In this document: positions 34,743-44,066 of the stretch, piece after piece
Numbering within the stretch: position 1 is the first letter of the stretch
Layout: every line of letters starts with the position of its first letter
Source: Thioclava atlantica
GTDB taxonomy: Bacteria; Pseudomonadota; Alphaproteobacteria; Rhodobacterales; Rhodobacteraceae
DNA length: 64,000 nt
Direction: 5' to 3'
NCBI RefSeq assembly: GCF_000737065.1
Contig: NZ_AQRC01000006.1
Span: 62,001-126,000, forward strand
Notes under the pieces: model-generated
Told to the model about the DNA's origin: nothing
The model's database searches: none
Seen by the model: only the letters and a program-made list of their open reading frames with translations
Made by a program: the position numbers and the translations under genes

Positions 34743-35612
34743 CTAGCCGATCAGACGGCTCAGATAGGCGCCATAGCTGTTCTTGCCGAATTTCTTCGCC
34801 CGCTCGGCCAGATCCCCGGCGCTGATCCATCCCTTCTCGAACGCGACCTCGTCGGGCGAGCCGCTTTGCAGGCCCTGCCGCTCCTCGAGCGTGCGCACGA
34901 AATTCCCCGCATCGAGCAGGCTTGCATGGGTGCCGGTGTCGAGCCAGGCGAAACCGCGGCCCATCTGCTTCACCGAAAGCGCCTCGTCATGCAGGTAGCT
35001 TTCCAGAAGCGAGGTGATCTCGAGCTCGCCGCGTGCAGACGGCGTGATCGTCTTCGCCCGCTCGGGCGCCGTCGCATCGAGGAAATAGAGCCCGGTCACC
35101 GCATATTGCGAGGGCGGGACCTCGGGTTTCTCGATGATCGCGCGCACCCGGCCCGCGGCGTCGAAATCGACGACGCCATAGCGCTCCGGATCGGCGACCC
35201 GGTAGCCGAAAACCGTGCCGCCCGTGGCTGTCGCATCGGCTTCTTTGAGAACCGTCTGAAGACCCGCCCCGAAGAAGATATTGTCGCCCAGAACCATTGC
35301 CGACGGGCTGTCGCCCAGGAAGCTTTCGGCCAGAAGATAGGCCTGCGCGAGCCCGTCCGGAGAGGGCTGGGTGATATAGGTCAGCGAGACGCCCCATTGG
35401 CTGCCATCGCCAAGCACGCGCTTGAACTGCTCCTGGTCCTGCGGCGTGGTGATCACCGCGATCTCGCGGATGCCGACCAGCATCAGCGTGGTCAGCGGAT
35501 AGTAGATCATCGGCTTGTCATAGACCGGCAGAAGCTGTTTCGAGACGCCCAGAGTGATCGGGTAGAGCCGCGTGCCCGAACCGCCCGCCAGAATGATGCC
35601 CTTGCGTGTCAT
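34743..35612 (-). CDS. rfbA: Glucose-1-phosphate thymidylyltransferase
   Basis: A 289-residue nucleotidyltransferase that makes dTDP-glucose from glucose 1-phosphate and dTTP, the first step of dTDP-L-rhamnose synthesis. It starts with KGIILAGGSGTRLYPIT, the signature nucleotide loop, and has the expected length (about 290). Its ATG overlaps the rfbD stop (ATGA), and the operon order is rfbC-rfbB-rfbD-rfbA in the direction of transcription. Confidence 0.97.
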   Translation of the reverse strand: MTRKGIILAGGSGTRLYPITLGVSKQLLPVYDKPMIYYPLTTLMLVGIREIAVITTPQDQEQFKRVLGDGSQWGVSLTYITQPSPDGLAQAYLLAESFLGDSPSAMVLGDNIFFGAGLQTVLKEADATATGGTVFGYRVADPERYGVVDFDAAGRVRAIIEKPEVPPSQYAVTGLYFLDATAPERAKTITPSARGELEITSLLESYLHDEALSVKQMGRGFAWLDTGTHASLLDAGNFVRTLEERQGLQSGSPDEVAFEKGWISAGDLAERAKKFGKNSYGAYLSRLIG

Positions 35613-36454
35613 GCTGCTCCAAGCTCCTTGAGAACATCGGTCAGGTCGGCCCGCCAGTCGGGCCGCTCCAGATCAAACGCCGCGAGCGCGCTGCAGTCGA
35701 GGCGCGAATTGAGCGGCCGGCGCGCGGGCGTCGGATAGTCCGAGCTCGGGATCTCCTCCACCGCGACATCGCGCGCGGCCTGTGCGAAGATCTCGCGCGC
35801 GAACCCGGCCCAGCTTACATCGGGCGCGCCTGAGAAATGGTAAATGCCCGACAGGTCCGGGGTCCGCTGCAGGGCGTCGGCAATCGTCAGGCAGGCCTGC
35901 GCGATCGCGCGCGCGGGCGTCGGCCCACCGATCTGATCGGCCACGATCCGCAACCGGTCGCGGGTCTCCGAGAGCCGCAGCATCGTCTTGACGAAATTCG
36001 CCCCATGCGCCGAGAAGACCCAGCTCGTGCGCAGGATGGCATGGGTGCAGCCTGCCGCGCGGATGCCCGCCTCGCCCGCAAGCTTCGTGCGGCCATAGGC
36101 CCCGAGCGGCGCGGTCGGGTCGGCGGGCGAAAACGGCGCCTCGCCCGAGCCGTCGAAGACGTAATCGGTCGCGATATGCACCAGCGGGATGCCCAGCTCG
36201 GCACAGGCTCCGGCCATCGCGGCAGGCGCCTCGCCATTGATCTTGAGCGCGAGCGGCTCTTCCTCCTCGGCCTTGTCGACGGCGGTATAGGCCGCGGCAT
36301 TGATCACGGCGGTGGGGCGCATCTCGCGAATTGCCTCAGCGGCGGCCTCGGGATCACTCAGATCGACCCTGTTCCGGCCCAAAAAGCGTGCATCCGGCGC
36401 AAGTCGCTGCAATTCGCGCGCGACCTGGCCGCTTTCTCCGAAGACGAGGATCAT
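35609..36454 (-). CDS. rfbD: dTDP-4-dehydrorhamnose reductase
   Basis: A 281-residue NAD(P)H-dependent reductase giving dTDP-L-rhamnose, the last step of the pathway. It begins [15 protein letters not shown] (nucleotide-binding loop), contains the YGRTKLAGE motif with catalytic Tyr and Lys near 125-133, and [16 protein letters not shown] near 63. The frame is open for hundreds of bases upstream inside rfbB, but the ATG at 36454 matches the family start and overlaps the rfbB stop as ATGA. Confidence 0.96.
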   Translation of the reverse strand: MILVFGESGQVARELQRLAPDARFLGRNRVDLSDPEAAAEAIREMRPTAVINAAAYTAVDKAEEEEPLALKINGEAPAAMAGACAELGIPLVHIATDYVFDGSGEAPFSPADPTAPLGAYGRTKLAGEAGIRAAGCTHAILRTSWVFSAHGANFVKTMLRLSETRDRLRIVADQIGGPTPARAIAQACLTIADALQRTPDLSGIYHFSGAPDVSWAGFAREIFAQAARDVAVEEIPSSDYPTPARRPLNSRLDCSALAAFDLERPDWRADLTDVLKELGAA

Positions 36455-37488
36455 GCCTTCCCCAGCCTTTCCCCCACGCCCTGCCGCGTCTGGAGCGGGC
36501 GCCACCAAGCCTCGTTCTCGAGATACCAGCGCACGGTGCGTTCCAGCCCTTCCTCGACGGTCACGCTCGGCCGCCAGCCCAACTCGGTGCGGATCCGGGT
36601 CGGGTCGATCGCATAGCGAGCGTCGTGGCCGGGGCGGTCGGGTACGAAGGTGATGAGATCCGCATAAGGTTTGTCGCCCGGGCGCAACCGGTCGAGAATG
36701 GCGCAGATCGTACGCACCAGTTCGAGATTCGCCCGCTCGTTCTCGCCGCCGATATTGTAGCTGCGCCCCACCGCGCCCTTTTCCAGCACGAGGAGCAGCG
36801 CGTCTGCGTGATCCTCCACATATAGCCAGTCGCGCACATTCGAGCCATCGCCATAGATCGGCAGCGGCTTGCCCGCGAGCGCGTTGAGGATGATCACCGG
36901 GATCAGCTTTTCGGGGAAATGATAAGGACCGTAATTGTTCGAGCAATTGGTCAGAATTACCGGCAGCCCGTAGGTCTCGTGCCAGGCCCGCACCAGATGA
37001 TCCGACCCCGCTTTCGAGGCAGAATAGGGACTGTTCGGCGCGTAAGGCGTCTCTTCGGTGAACTGACCCGTGGCCCCGAGCGTGCCATAGACCTCGTCGG
37101 TCGAGATGTGGTGGAAGCGGAAGCTCTCGGGTCGACCCTCGGCCTCCCAATAGGCGCGCGCCGCCTGCAGCATATTGTAGGTGCCCATCACGTTGGTCTC
37201 GATGAAGGCACCGGGCCCGTCGATCGAGCGGTCGACATGGCTTTCGGCCGCGAGATGCATCACCGCATCGGGCTTGTGGCGCGCGAAGACCGACGCCAGC
37301 GCGTCCGGGTCGCGGATATCGGCTTTCTCGAAGGCATAAAGCGGGCTGTCGGCGACAGGCGCGACATTCTCGAGGCAGGCCGCATAGGTCAGCGCGTCGA
37401 GATTGACCACCTCATGGCCGCGGGAGATCGCGAGCCGGACGACCGCGGATCCGATGAAGCCGGCGCCGCCGGTGACGAGGATTTTCAT
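36451..37488 (-). CDS. rfbB: dTDP-glucose 4,6-dehydratase
   Basis: A 345-residue enzyme of the extended short-chain dehydrogenase type that converts dTDP-glucose to dTDP-4-keto-6-deoxyglucose. [19 protein letters not shown] is the NAD motif, [15 protein letters not shown] is the family signature near 84-98, and [14 protein letters not shown] near 160 contains the catalytic Tyr-x-x-x-Lys. Length is typical. It begins one base after rfbC and overlaps rfbD. Confidence 0.97.
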   Translation of the reverse strand: MKILVTGGAGFIGSAVVRLAISRGHEVVNLDALTYAACLENVAPVADSPLYAFEKADIRDPDALASVFARHKPDAVMHLAAESHVDRSIDGPGAFIETNVMGTYNMLQAARAYWEAEGRPESFRFHHISTDEVYGTLGATGQFTEETPYAPNSPYSASKAGSDHLVRAWHETYGLPVILTNCSNNYGPYHFPEKLIPVIILNALAGKPLPIYGDGSNVRDWLYVEDHADALLLVLEKGAVGRSYNIGGENERANLELVRTICAILDRLRPGDKPYADLITFVPDRPGHDARYAIDPTRIRTELGWRPSVTVEEGLERTVRWYLENEAWWRPLQTRQGVGERLGKA

Positions 37489-37489
37489 C

Positions 37490-38056
37490 TCAGCCCTCCC
37501 ATGAAAACGGCGAGTTCAGCGCCGCGAAACCCGGAGCCTCGGCATCCTTGGCCGAGAGAACAGGCTCTGTTCCTGCCGAAATCGGCCAGTCGATGCCCAG
37601 ATCCGCGTCGTCCCAGCGGAGCGCGCCCTCGCAATCGGGCGCGTAGTAATCCGAGCATTTGTAGACGATCTCGGTGCCCGGCTCGAGCGTGACGAACCCA
37701 TGCGCGAAGCCTGCCGGGATCAGCATCTGCTTGCCGTTCTCGAAGCTCAGCTCGGTGCCGAACCATTGCCCGTAGGTCGGGCTGCCGCGGCGGATATCGA
37801 CCGCGACATCCCAAAGGCGCCCGCGCCCGCAACGCACGAGTTTCGCCTGCGCATGGGGCGGCGCCTGGAAATGCAGACCGCGCACCGTGCCCGCAGCCTG
37901 GGACAGCGAATGGTTGTCCTGCACGAAACCGATCGCGATCCCGGCCTCGGCAAAGCGCTGCGCCGAATAGCTTTCGGAGAAGAATCCGCGATGGTCGCCG
38001 AATCGCTTCGGGGTGATGACCAGAACGCCGTTGAGGGGGGTATGCTCGACCTGCAT
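37490..38056 (-). CDS. rfbC: dTDP-4-dehydrorhamnose 3,5-epimerase
   Basis: A 188-residue cupin-fold epimerase. Family features include [12 protein letters not shown] near 19-30, QDNHSLS near 49, [20 protein letters not shown] near 60 (catalytic His) and [10 protein letters not shown] near 120. It acts on dTDP-4-keto-6-deoxyglucose in the rhamnose pathway. It is the first gene of rfbC-rfbB-rfbD-rfbA-GT; the promoter should lie in the approximately 100 bases between this ATG and the tRNA-Pro gene. The frame is open upstream to 38131 without support for an earlier start. Confidence 0.96.
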   Translation of the reverse strand: MQVEHTPLNGVLVITPKRFGDHRGFFSESYSAQRFAEAGIAIGFVQDNHSLSQAAGTVRGLHFQAPPHAQAKLVRCGRGRLWDVAVDIRRGSPTYGQWFGTELSFENGKQMLIPAGFAHGFVTLEPGTEIVYKCSDYYAPDCEGALRWDDADLGIDWPISAGTEPVLSAKDAEAPGFAALNSPFSWEG

Positions 38057-38160
38057 TGGTTCCTTGCCCGTCCTGTACTGTTGGCGCTTTGTGCCAAAGC
38101 TGGGGCCGAAACGCCAGATGCGTCGCCTCAAGAGCTGAATTTGAGCAAGATTTCGGGAAA

Positions 38161-38237
38161 TGGTCGGAGCGAGAGGATTCGAACCTCCGACCCCCTGCTC
38201 CCGAAGCAGGTGCGCTACCAGGCTGCGCTACGCTCCG
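38161..38237 (-). tRNA. tRNA-Pro, anticodon CGG
   Basis: On the minus strand, CGGAGCG pairs with CGCTCCG in the acceptor stem. The D arm reads TAGCGCAGCCTGGTAGCG, the anticodon arm CCTGC-TTCGGGA-GCAGG (anticodon CGG, codon CCG), the T arm loop TTCGAAT. The CCA end is encoded. Length is 77 bases. Confidence 0.97.
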
Positions 38238-38288
38238 ACCGTGGGCGGGGAATTAGCGCCTCGTGCAAGCTTTTGCAAGGGGTCTCGG

Positions 38289-39272
38289 TCAGCTTCTGGC
38301 ATTCCGTCCCCGAAGGCCCATCGCACGGCCCAGAAGCGAGGCGCGCGGCGCGGTCGCGGTTTCGGTACGCCCGCGCGTCCGCAGCACCGGCTGGTATTGC
38401 GACACGTTCGCCCGCGCTTCGCGGAAGACGATGTAGAGACCGGAGAAAATCACCACGCCCGCCCCGATCAGCGTCGGCGCATCGACCCGCTCCTTGAAGA
38501 TGACCCAACCGTAGAAAATCGCCCAGAGGATCTGCGAGTATTGCATCGGCGCGACGATCGCCGCCTCGCCCGCGCGATACGCCAGGATCTGCAGGAAAGA
38601 ACCGGTCAGACCGAAGACCGCGATCACCGCAAGAAGCCCGAGATCGGGCAATTGCAGCGGCACCCAGACGAAGGGCAGCGACGCCCCCATCACCAGCACG
38701 TTGCCCAGAAGCGGCGAGAGCAGCAACACGACCGAGCGTTCCTCGCCGCCGATCTTGCGCACGATGATCGAGGCCATCGCCCCGCAGACCGCCGCGGTCA
38801 TAGCCGCGAAATGACCAAGTTGCAGATCCGCCTGCCCGGGGCGTACCACGATCACCACGCCGATCAGGCCGACGATGACCGCCGCCCAGCGATGGATCCC
38901 CACCTTTTCGCCGAGGAAGGGGATCGACAGCACCGTGATCAAGAGCGGCATCGCGAAGAGCAGCGGGTAGACCTGCGCCAGCGGCAAGGTCGAGAAGGCG
39001 TAGAAGGCGCAAAGCCCGGTGACCACCGTGCAGGCCACCCGCAGGGCGACCCAGCCGGGATGGATCGGGCGCAGGCTGCCCTCGCGCTTGTCGTTAAGCA
39101 GGATGATCGACAGCAGAGGAAAGCTCAGCAGAGCCGCGAAGAACACGATCTCGACCGGGGAATAGGTCTGGCCGAGATGCTTGATGATGACGTCATGGGT
39201 GGCGAAGATCGCCATCGAGGTCAGGCCGAGCGCCGCCCCCTTCCCGTTCGATTTCGCCTGCATGTCCGCCAT
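38289..39272 (-). CDS. DMT-superfamily (EamA) transporter
   Basis: A 327-residue membrane protein with about ten hydrophobic helices in two EamA repeats (roughly 10-140 and 155-290), beginning GAALGLTSMAIFATHDVIIK. The family exports or imports small metabolites; substrate unknown. The tail of about 35 residues after the last helix is polar and rich in Arg/Thr. It stands alone between tRNA-Pro and leuB, both on the same strand. A ribosome binding site (GGAAGAGGCGC) precedes the ATG. Confidence 0.88.
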   Translation of the reverse strand: MADMQAKSNGKGAALGLTSMAIFATHDVIIKHLGQTYSPVEIVFFAALLSFPLLSIILLNDKREGSLRPIHPGWVALRVACTVVTGLCAFYAFSTLPLAQVYPLLFAMPLLITVLSIPFLGEKVGIHRWAAVIVGLIGVVIVVRPGQADLQLGHFAAMTAAVCGAMASIIVRKIGGEERSVVLLLSPLLGNVLVMGASLPFVWVPLQLPDLGLLAVIAVFGLTGSFLQILAYRAGEAAIVAPMQYSQILWAIFYGWVIFKERVDAPTLIGAGVVIFSGLYIVFREARANVSQYQPVLRTRGRTETATAPRASLLGRAMGLRGRNARS

Positions 39273-39351
39273 TGCGCGCCTCTTCCGTTACCGCTCACAT
39301 CTTCTGCGGATAACGGCGGGTTGCAACCCCGCAATGACTGCCCAACGAAAC

Positions 39352-39375
39352 GGGCGCGAGCTTTCGCCCGCGCCC
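39352..39375 (-). terminator. Probable terminator after leuB
   Basis: An inverted repeat with GGGCGCG and CGCGCCC arms 24 bases beyond the leuB stop is followed on the minus strand by GTTTCGTT. The T-run is short, so termination may be partial. Confidence 0.5.
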
Positions 39376-39398
39376 TCTCAAAACGGCTGTCGGTCCGA

Positions 39399-40502
39399 TC
39401 AGAGCGAGGCGTCGAGCGCCGCCACGATCTTGTCGCCCATCTCCGCGGTCGAGACCGGGACACCGCCCTCGGGGCCCATCAGGTCCGCGGTGCGCACGCC
39501 GTCGGCGAGCACGGTTTGCACGGCGGCCTCGAGACGGTCCGCCTCGGCGCCCTGATCGAAGCTGTAGCGCAGCGCCATCGCGAAGCTCAGGATGCAGGCG
39601 ATCGGGTTCGCCTTGCCCTGCCCCGCGATATCGGGCGCCGAGCCGTGCACCGGCTCGTAGAGCGCCTTCGGGCGGCCGTTCTCCATCGGCGCGCCGAGGC
39701 TGGCCGAGGGCAGCATCCCGAGCGAACCGGTCAGCATCGCCGCGCAATCCGAGAGGATGTCGCCGAACAGGTTGTCGGTCACGATCACGTCGAACTGCTT
39801 GGGCCAGCGCACCAGCTGCATCGCGCCGTTATCGGCATACATGTGGCTCAGCTCGACGTCCGGGTAATCCTCGCCGACGCGGGTCACCACCTCGCGCCAC
39901 AGGATGCCCGACTCCATCACATTGGCCTTTTCCATCGAGCAGAGTTTCTTGTTGCGCTTCATCGCCAGTTCGAAGGCGGCGCGCGCGACGCGCTCGATCT
40001 CGGACTCGGTGTAGCGCTGCGTGTTGATGCCCACGCGCTCGTTGCCCTCTTCGAAGATGCCGCGCGGTTCGCCGAAATAGACGCCCGAGGTCAGTTCGCG
40101 CACGATCATGATGTCGAGCCCGGCCACGACATCCTTCTTGAGCGAGGAGAAATCGGCCAGCGCGTCGAAACATTGCGCCGGGCGCAGGTTCGCGAACAGG
40201 TCCATTTCCTTGCGCAGACGCAGCAAGCCGCGTTCCGGCTTCACCGAGAAGTCCAGAACGTCGTATTTCGGACCACCCACGGCACCGAGGAGAACCGCGT
40301 CCACCTCCTGCGCCTTCGCCATCGTCTCATCGGCCAGCGGCACGCCGTGCTTGTCATAGGCTGCGCCCCCGACGAGGTCTTCGGAGACGTCGAAAGCCAG
40401 GTCACGCTTCGCGCCGAACCAGTCGATGATCTTGCGGACCTCGGTCATGACTTCGGGGCCGATCCCGTCGCCGGGGAGGATGAGGATGGAGGGGTTTGAC
40501 AT
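39399..40502 (-). CDS. leuB: 3-isopropylmalate dehydrogenase
   Basis: A 367-residue NAD-dependent enzyme of leucine synthesis, converting 3-isopropylmalate to the keto acid that decarboxylates to 2-ketoisocaproate. It opens [18 protein letters not shown], includes [25 protein letters not shown] near 140 and the metal-binding NLFGDILSD near 245. The ATG at 40502 is used; the frame remains open upstream to 40883. leuC and leuD are 3.5 to 5 kb away on the same strand, with other genes between. The 215-base region upstream is shared with a divergent epimerase-like gene. Confidence 0.97.
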   Translation of the reverse strand: MSNPSILILPGDGIGPEVMTEVRKIIDWFGAKRDLAFDVSEDLVGGAAYDKHGVPLADETMAKAQEVDAVLLGAVGGPKYDVLDFSVKPERGLLRLRKEMDLFANLRPAQCFDALADFSSLKKDVVAGLDIMIVRELTSGVYFGEPRGIFEEGNERVGINTQRYTESEIERVARAAFELAMKRNKKLCSMEKANVMESGILWREVVTRVGEDYPDVELSHMYADNGAMQLVRWPKQFDVIVTDNLFGDILSDCAAMLTGSLGMLPSASLGAPMENGRPKALYEPVHGSAPDIAGQGKANPIACILSFAMALRYSFDQGAEADRLEAAVQTVLADGVRTADLMGPEGGVPVSTAEMGDKIVAALDASL

Positions 40503-40717
40503 ATGCGGATCTCCCGGAAAAATAGGGTCAAAAGCGGCGTAGCCCCTGCCCGCCCCTTGGTCAAGCGGCACGGGTCGCGAAACCGTGTCCGGGCAATCGG
40601 CAGAGGCTTGCCGAAGTTTCGGCGGGCTTTTGCGGATCCGAGCCCGCAGATGTGGCGCTTTGGCGCCGATAGGCGCATGTTGGGGCGAAACGAGCAGGTA
40701 ATGAAACGAGGCCGGAT

Positions 40718-41638
40718 ATGAATCGCAGGGTGCTGATCCTGGGAATGGGCGGATTATTCGGCTCGGCCGCGGCGCGGGCCTTCCGCGCGGCTGGCTGGAA
40801 CGTGGACCGCTATCACCGCGGCACCGACATGGCGGTGGCGGCGCGGGGCGCGCGCTGGATCGTGAACGCGATGAACCCGCCACGCTATCACGACTGGGAC
40901 ACCCAGATCCCGGCCATCACGACCCAGGTGCTTGCCGCCGCGCGCGACAGCGGCGCTTCTGTGCTGGTGCCGGGCAATGTCTATGTCTACGGCCGCGAAC
41001 CCTCGCCCTGGCGCTCCGACACCCCGCATCACGCCTGCACCCGCAAGGGCCGCATCCGCGCCGAGATGGAGGAGCGGTATCGCGATTTCGCCGCGGAGGG
41101 CCATTCGGTGGTGATCCTGCGCGGCGGCGATTTCATCCATGCCGAAGCTCCCGAGACGATCCTCAATCAGGTGATGCTGAAGGATCTGCGCAAGGGCCGG
41201 ATCACCGCGATGGGCAAGCCCGATGCGCGGCGCGCCTATGCCGATCTTTCCGACATGTCCCAGGTTGCGGTGCGGCTCGCGGAAACCTGCGACACCGCGC
41301 CGGGCCTTGTCGATCTGGCGTTTCCGGGCACCACCTTCTCGGCGCGCGAACTGGCCGATGAGCTGGCCTCGCAACTCGGCCGCAAGATCGCGATCAAACG
41401 CTTTCCGTGGACGATGCTTTCGCTGGCCTCTCCCTTCTGGGAACTCGCGCGGGAACTGCGCGAGATGCGCTATCTCTACGACATGCCGCACGAGATCGAC
41501 GGGGCGGAGTTCCGGGCGCGTTTTCCCGACTTCAAGATCAAGACGCTCGACCGGATCGTGTTCGAGCATCTCTATCTGCGCGGCATGAAAGTCGTTCCCA
41601 ATCCCGGCGGGACGATGTCCACGCAGACCAGCCTGTGA
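40718..41638 (+). CDS. NAD-dependent epimerase/dehydratase-like protein
   Basis: A 306-residue protein with an N-terminal nucleotide-binding loop ([18 protein letters not shown]) like extended short-chain dehydrogenases. The segment [17 protein letters not shown] near 85-100 resembles sugar-nucleotide epimerases, but the usual YxxxK appears replaced by the region [12 protein letters not shown]. Enzyme and substrate are unknown. Alone on the plus strand between leuB and a membrane protein; a GAGG stretch 8 bases before the ATG is the likely ribosome binding site. Confidence 0.75.
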   Translation: MNRRVLILGMGGLFGSAAARAFRAAGWNVDRYHRGTDMAVAARGARWIVNAMNPPRYHDWDTQIPAITTQVLAAARDSGASVLVPGNVYVYGREPSPWRSDTPHHACTRKGRIRAEMEERYRDFAAEGHSVVILRGGDFIHAEAPETILNQVMLKDLRKGRITAMGKPDARRAYADLSDMSQVAVRLAETCDTAPGLVDLAFPGTTFSARELADELASQLGRKIAIKRFPWTMLSLASPFWELARELREMRYLYDMPHEIDGAEFRARFPDFKIKTLDRIVFEHLYLRGMKVVPNPGGTMSTQTSL

Positions 41639-41645
41639 CGAGAAA

Positions 41646-41672
41646 CGCGCCGCTCCGGAGGGAGGCGGCGCG
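41646..41672 (+). terminator. Hairpin after the epimerase-like gene
   Basis: CGCGCCGC and GCGGCGCG arms enclose 11 bases, starting 8 bases after the stop codon. The following TCATTGTC is only weakly T-rich. It may act on both this gene and the converging membrane-protein gene. Confidence 0.55.
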
Positions 41673-41718
41673 TCATTGTCGGGTCGGAAAGACTGCGGTG
41701 AGGGTTACGCCCCGGCGA

Positions 41719-42546
41719 TCAGGCCGCGACGTAGCCGCCGGTCTCCTGAAGCCTGCGCTTTTCCTCGATCATGTGGGCAATCCGGCCAAGGGCGATCCCG
41801 CGCATGAACAGGCTGGCGGGCAGGAACGCCCATGCGGTCACCATCCAGATCAGCGTATGTGCGCTCTGCATCGTCACGAGCATGAAGCTCGAGGCGACGA
41901 GCTTGAGCACCGCCGGAATGAGGAAGGGCAGAAGGAAGCCAAGCGCGAGGTTGAACCACGCGTCGCGGCGCAGGTGATCGACGACATCGCCGCCCGCCGT
42001 CGGGTCGAAGGTGGGCAGGTTCACCCAGACATTGAACTGCGTTTGCGCATGCGGCCAGCCGATCACCCGCAGAACGATGACGAAATATCCGAGACTGAAG
42101 AGCGAGATCAAATAGGCCATGCCGGCGGCCGTCCGCACGAGTTCGAGCTGCGCGGCGCTCGCATTCGAGGGCAGGGTGAGCTGAAGCAGGCGGACCGGGC
42201 TGTAGGGGACGTCGATCGAGCTCGCGACCGTCGAGCCGATCGCTTCGATAAATCGCGTCAGTGTCGTCGGGTGGGTCTCGGACAGCACGACCATCGTCAA
42301 CAGGACGACCGTCGCATAGAGCGAGACGAAGCGGATCCGGTTGAAGGGCGGTGCGTCACGAAACTCGATCAGGCCAGGATAGACCGCCGCATATTCGAAC
42401 AGCGTGAGCGTCGCCCCGAAAAGCGCGACGAGGGCCACGATCTGCGTGGTGTCGTTCGTTGTATCGGGCAGCGCCATTGCCGGCGTTGCGATCGCAATAG
42501 CAACGAGAATGGCGCGAATGAGCGCCCCAGTCAGACGTGAAACCAC
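41719..42546 (-). CDS. Polytopic membrane protein of unknown function
   Basis: A 275-residue protein with about six to seven hydrophobic helices. The first (LIRAILVAIAIATPAMA) could be a cleaved signal peptide or an anchor. An acidic/polar segment follows, then helices near 38-60, 75-95, 140-170, 205-225 and 230-255. I do not recognise the family. The GTG at 42546 has GAGGGGG upstream; the reading frame continues to 42606 with an ATG that would extend it by 20 residues. It is on the minus strand in the leuB-leuD interval. No catalytic motif or binding signature is visible. Confidence 0.65.
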   Translation of the reverse strand: MVSRLTGALIRAILVAIAIATPAMALPDTTNDTTQIVALVALFGATLTLFEYAAVYPGLIEFRDAPPFNRIRFVSLYATVVLLTMVVLSETHPTTLTRFIEAIGSTVASSIDVPYSPVRLLQLTLPSNASAAQLELVRTAAGMAYLISLFSLGYFVIVLRVIGWPHAQTQFNVWVNLPTFDPTAGGDVVDHLRRDAWFNLALGFLLPFLIPAVLKLVASSFMLVTMQSAHTLIWMVTAWAFLPASLFMRGIALGRIAHMIEEKRRLQETGGYVAA

Positions 42547-42639
42547 TATCCTTACCCCCTCAAACCGGCACGATTCGATGCATTGCCGAACCATTTCTCC
42601 GCGCATCTCTCCTCGGAGCGCGACGGCTTGCCTTTTTTT

Positions 42640-42662
42640 GGGGACAAACTGCCTCTGTCCCC
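42640..42662. repeat. Inverted repeat flanked by a T7 run upstream of the membrane-protein gene
   Basis: GGGGACA (42640-42646) and TGTCCCC (42656-42662) are separated by nine bases; a run of seven T precedes it on the plus strand. On neither strand does a T-run follow the stem, so a terminator is unlikely. It may be an operator or leader hairpin for the gene starting at 42546. The flanking 42660-42790 is AT-richer than the rest and holds no ORF. Confidence 0.5.
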
Positions 42663-42816
42663 AACCTTTGGCAATCTTTCATTAAACTTAACAGTTCGTT
42701 TCCGGCGTTTTGGGGGAAGAACTGGTGCGGCTTTGCATCAATAAGATAGCAAAATTGTGGCGCCCTAGACATCTGCACCAAATCTTGTGGTGCGCGAAAT
42801 CGCGTCCTCAACCCCT

Positions 42817-43329
42817 TCATTTGCGGCGCGCCGCGAAGCCGAGCGCGACGAGGCCGATTCCGTCCGCAAGGAGCTGAATCCCCAGCAAAAGACCGAGCAA
42901 GGCGCTTCCGGCCTTCTCGAAATCGGAGAAAACGAGGATACCGATCAGAATCGAGGCCGCCCCGGTGAGCCATAGCAACAATCGGAGCTGACCCGCGGCG
43001 AGTTGAAAGCCGATCATCAGCCGCAGCGTGCCCATGATCAGGAACAGCCCCCCCACGACCGCCGCGAGCGAGAGCGTTCCGGCCAGCGGATTGGCCACCA
43101 GCCAGACCCCCACGACGATATTGAGCAGGGCGACGACGCCGTGCCAGAGCCGATGCGCGCCGTCGCGGTCCTGAAAGGTCAGCCAGGCCTGAACGATCCC
43201 GCCGATCAGAAAAAGCGCACCGATGAAGGTGGTCACCGCAAGCGAGGCGGCGAAGGGATTGGCCAGGGCCAGAACGCCGAACAGGATCATCACGATCCCG
43301 GTCAAGAAAAAGAGCGTCGCGGCCTGCAT
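42817..43329 (-). CDS. HdeD/DUF308 family membrane protein
   Basis: A 170-residue protein made of six hydrophobic helices in three repeats of about 55 residues, each with a (F/L)GVLALANPFAASLA or GVWLVANPLAGTLSLA-type pattern. This is the DUF308 family, to which HdeD (an acid-resistance membrane protein of Escherichia coli) belongs; the molecular function is not known. The ATG at 43329 has GGAGGCGGG upstream. It lies downstream of leuD on the same strand after a strong terminator. Confidence 0.85.
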   Translation of the reverse strand: MQAATLFFLTGIVMILFGVLALANPFAASLAVTTFIGALFLIGGIVQAWLTFQDRDGAHRLWHGVVALLNIVVGVWLVANPLAGTLSLAAVVGGLFLIMGTLRLMIGFQLAAGQLRLLLWLTGAASILIGILVFSDFEKAGSALLGLLLGIQLLADGIGLVALGFAARRK

Positions 43330-43401
43330 CCCCCGCCTCCTGCATCTCGCATATGTCAGAAGACAAACACCGCAACCGCGGCCGGGTTCCGGCCCGGATG
43401 A

Positions 43402-43426
43402 GAAAAGGCCGCCCGGAAGGGCGGCC
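43402..43426 (-). terminator. Rho-independent terminator of leuCD
   Basis: GGCCGCCC-GGAA-GGGCGGCC (43407-43426) forms an 8-bp stem with a 4-base loop; on the minus strand it is followed by TTTTCT. It lies 22 bases after the leuD stop. Confidence 0.9.
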
Positions 43427-43448
43427 TCGAAACGGGTTGTGAGGGCGA

Positions 43449-44054
43449 TCAGACCCAGGGCCGGCTTTGCGCCAGCTGCGTCTCGTAGCTGTCGATCGCC
43501 GCCGCCTTCTCCAGCGTCAGCCCGATATCGTCGAGCCCCTCGAGCAGGCAGTGCTTCTTGAACGGGTCGATCTCGAACTCGAACGCCTCGCCTTCGGAGG
43601 TGGTGATGGTCTGATTTTCCAGATCCACCGTCATCCGCGCATTCGAGCCCTTCTCGGCATCCTTCATGAGGATATCGACCTGATCCTGCGGCAGCACGAT
43701 CGGAAGCATCCCGTTCTTGAAGCAGTTGCTGTAGAAGATATCGGCAAACGAGGTCGAGACGATCGCCTTGATGCCGAAATCGGCCAGCGCCCAGGGCGCG
43801 TGCTCGCGCGAGGAACCGCAGCCGAAATTGTCGCCCGCGATCAGGATCTGGGTCTCGCGGTATTGCGGCTTGTTGAGCACGAAATCGGGGTTCTCGTTGC
43901 CCTCGCGATCGTAGCGCATCTCGTCGAAGGCATGAATGCCGAGCCCGGTGCGCTTGATCGTCTTCAGGAACCCTTTCGGGATGATCATATCGGTGTCGAT
44001 ATTGACCAGCGGCATGGGGGCGGCGATGCCGGTGAGTTTTTCGAACTTTTCCAT
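43449..44054 (-). CDS. leuD: 3-isopropylmalate dehydratase small subunit
   Basis: A 201-residue small subunit of isopropylmalate isomerase, which with LeuC interconverts 2- and 3-isopropylmalate. It contains [14 protein letters not shown] near 18-31, [14 protein letters not shown] near 77-90 and the usual C-terminal [14 protein letters not shown]. Length is typical for proteobacterial LeuD. It begins 12 bases after leuC and ends before a strong terminator. Confidence 0.97.
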   Translation of the reverse strand: MEKFEKLTGIAAPMPLVNIDTDMIIPKGFLKTIKRTGLGIHAFDEMRYDREGNENPDFVLNKPQYRETQILIAGDNFGCGSSREHAPWALADFGIKAIVSTSFADIFYSNCFKNGMLPIVLPQDQVDILMKDAEKGSNARMTVDLENQTITTSEGEAFEFEIDPFKKHCLLEGLDDIGLTLEKAAAIDSYETQLAQSRPWV

Positions 44055-44066
44055 TCTCGTCGCTCC

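Noticed and set aside
38160-40499. 779-codon plus-strand open frame opposite the DMT transporter and leuB
   Set aside because: It runs through tRNA-Pro and two well-supported genes on the other strand; the protein is His/Arg/Asp-rich and low in complexity, typical of a shadow frame.
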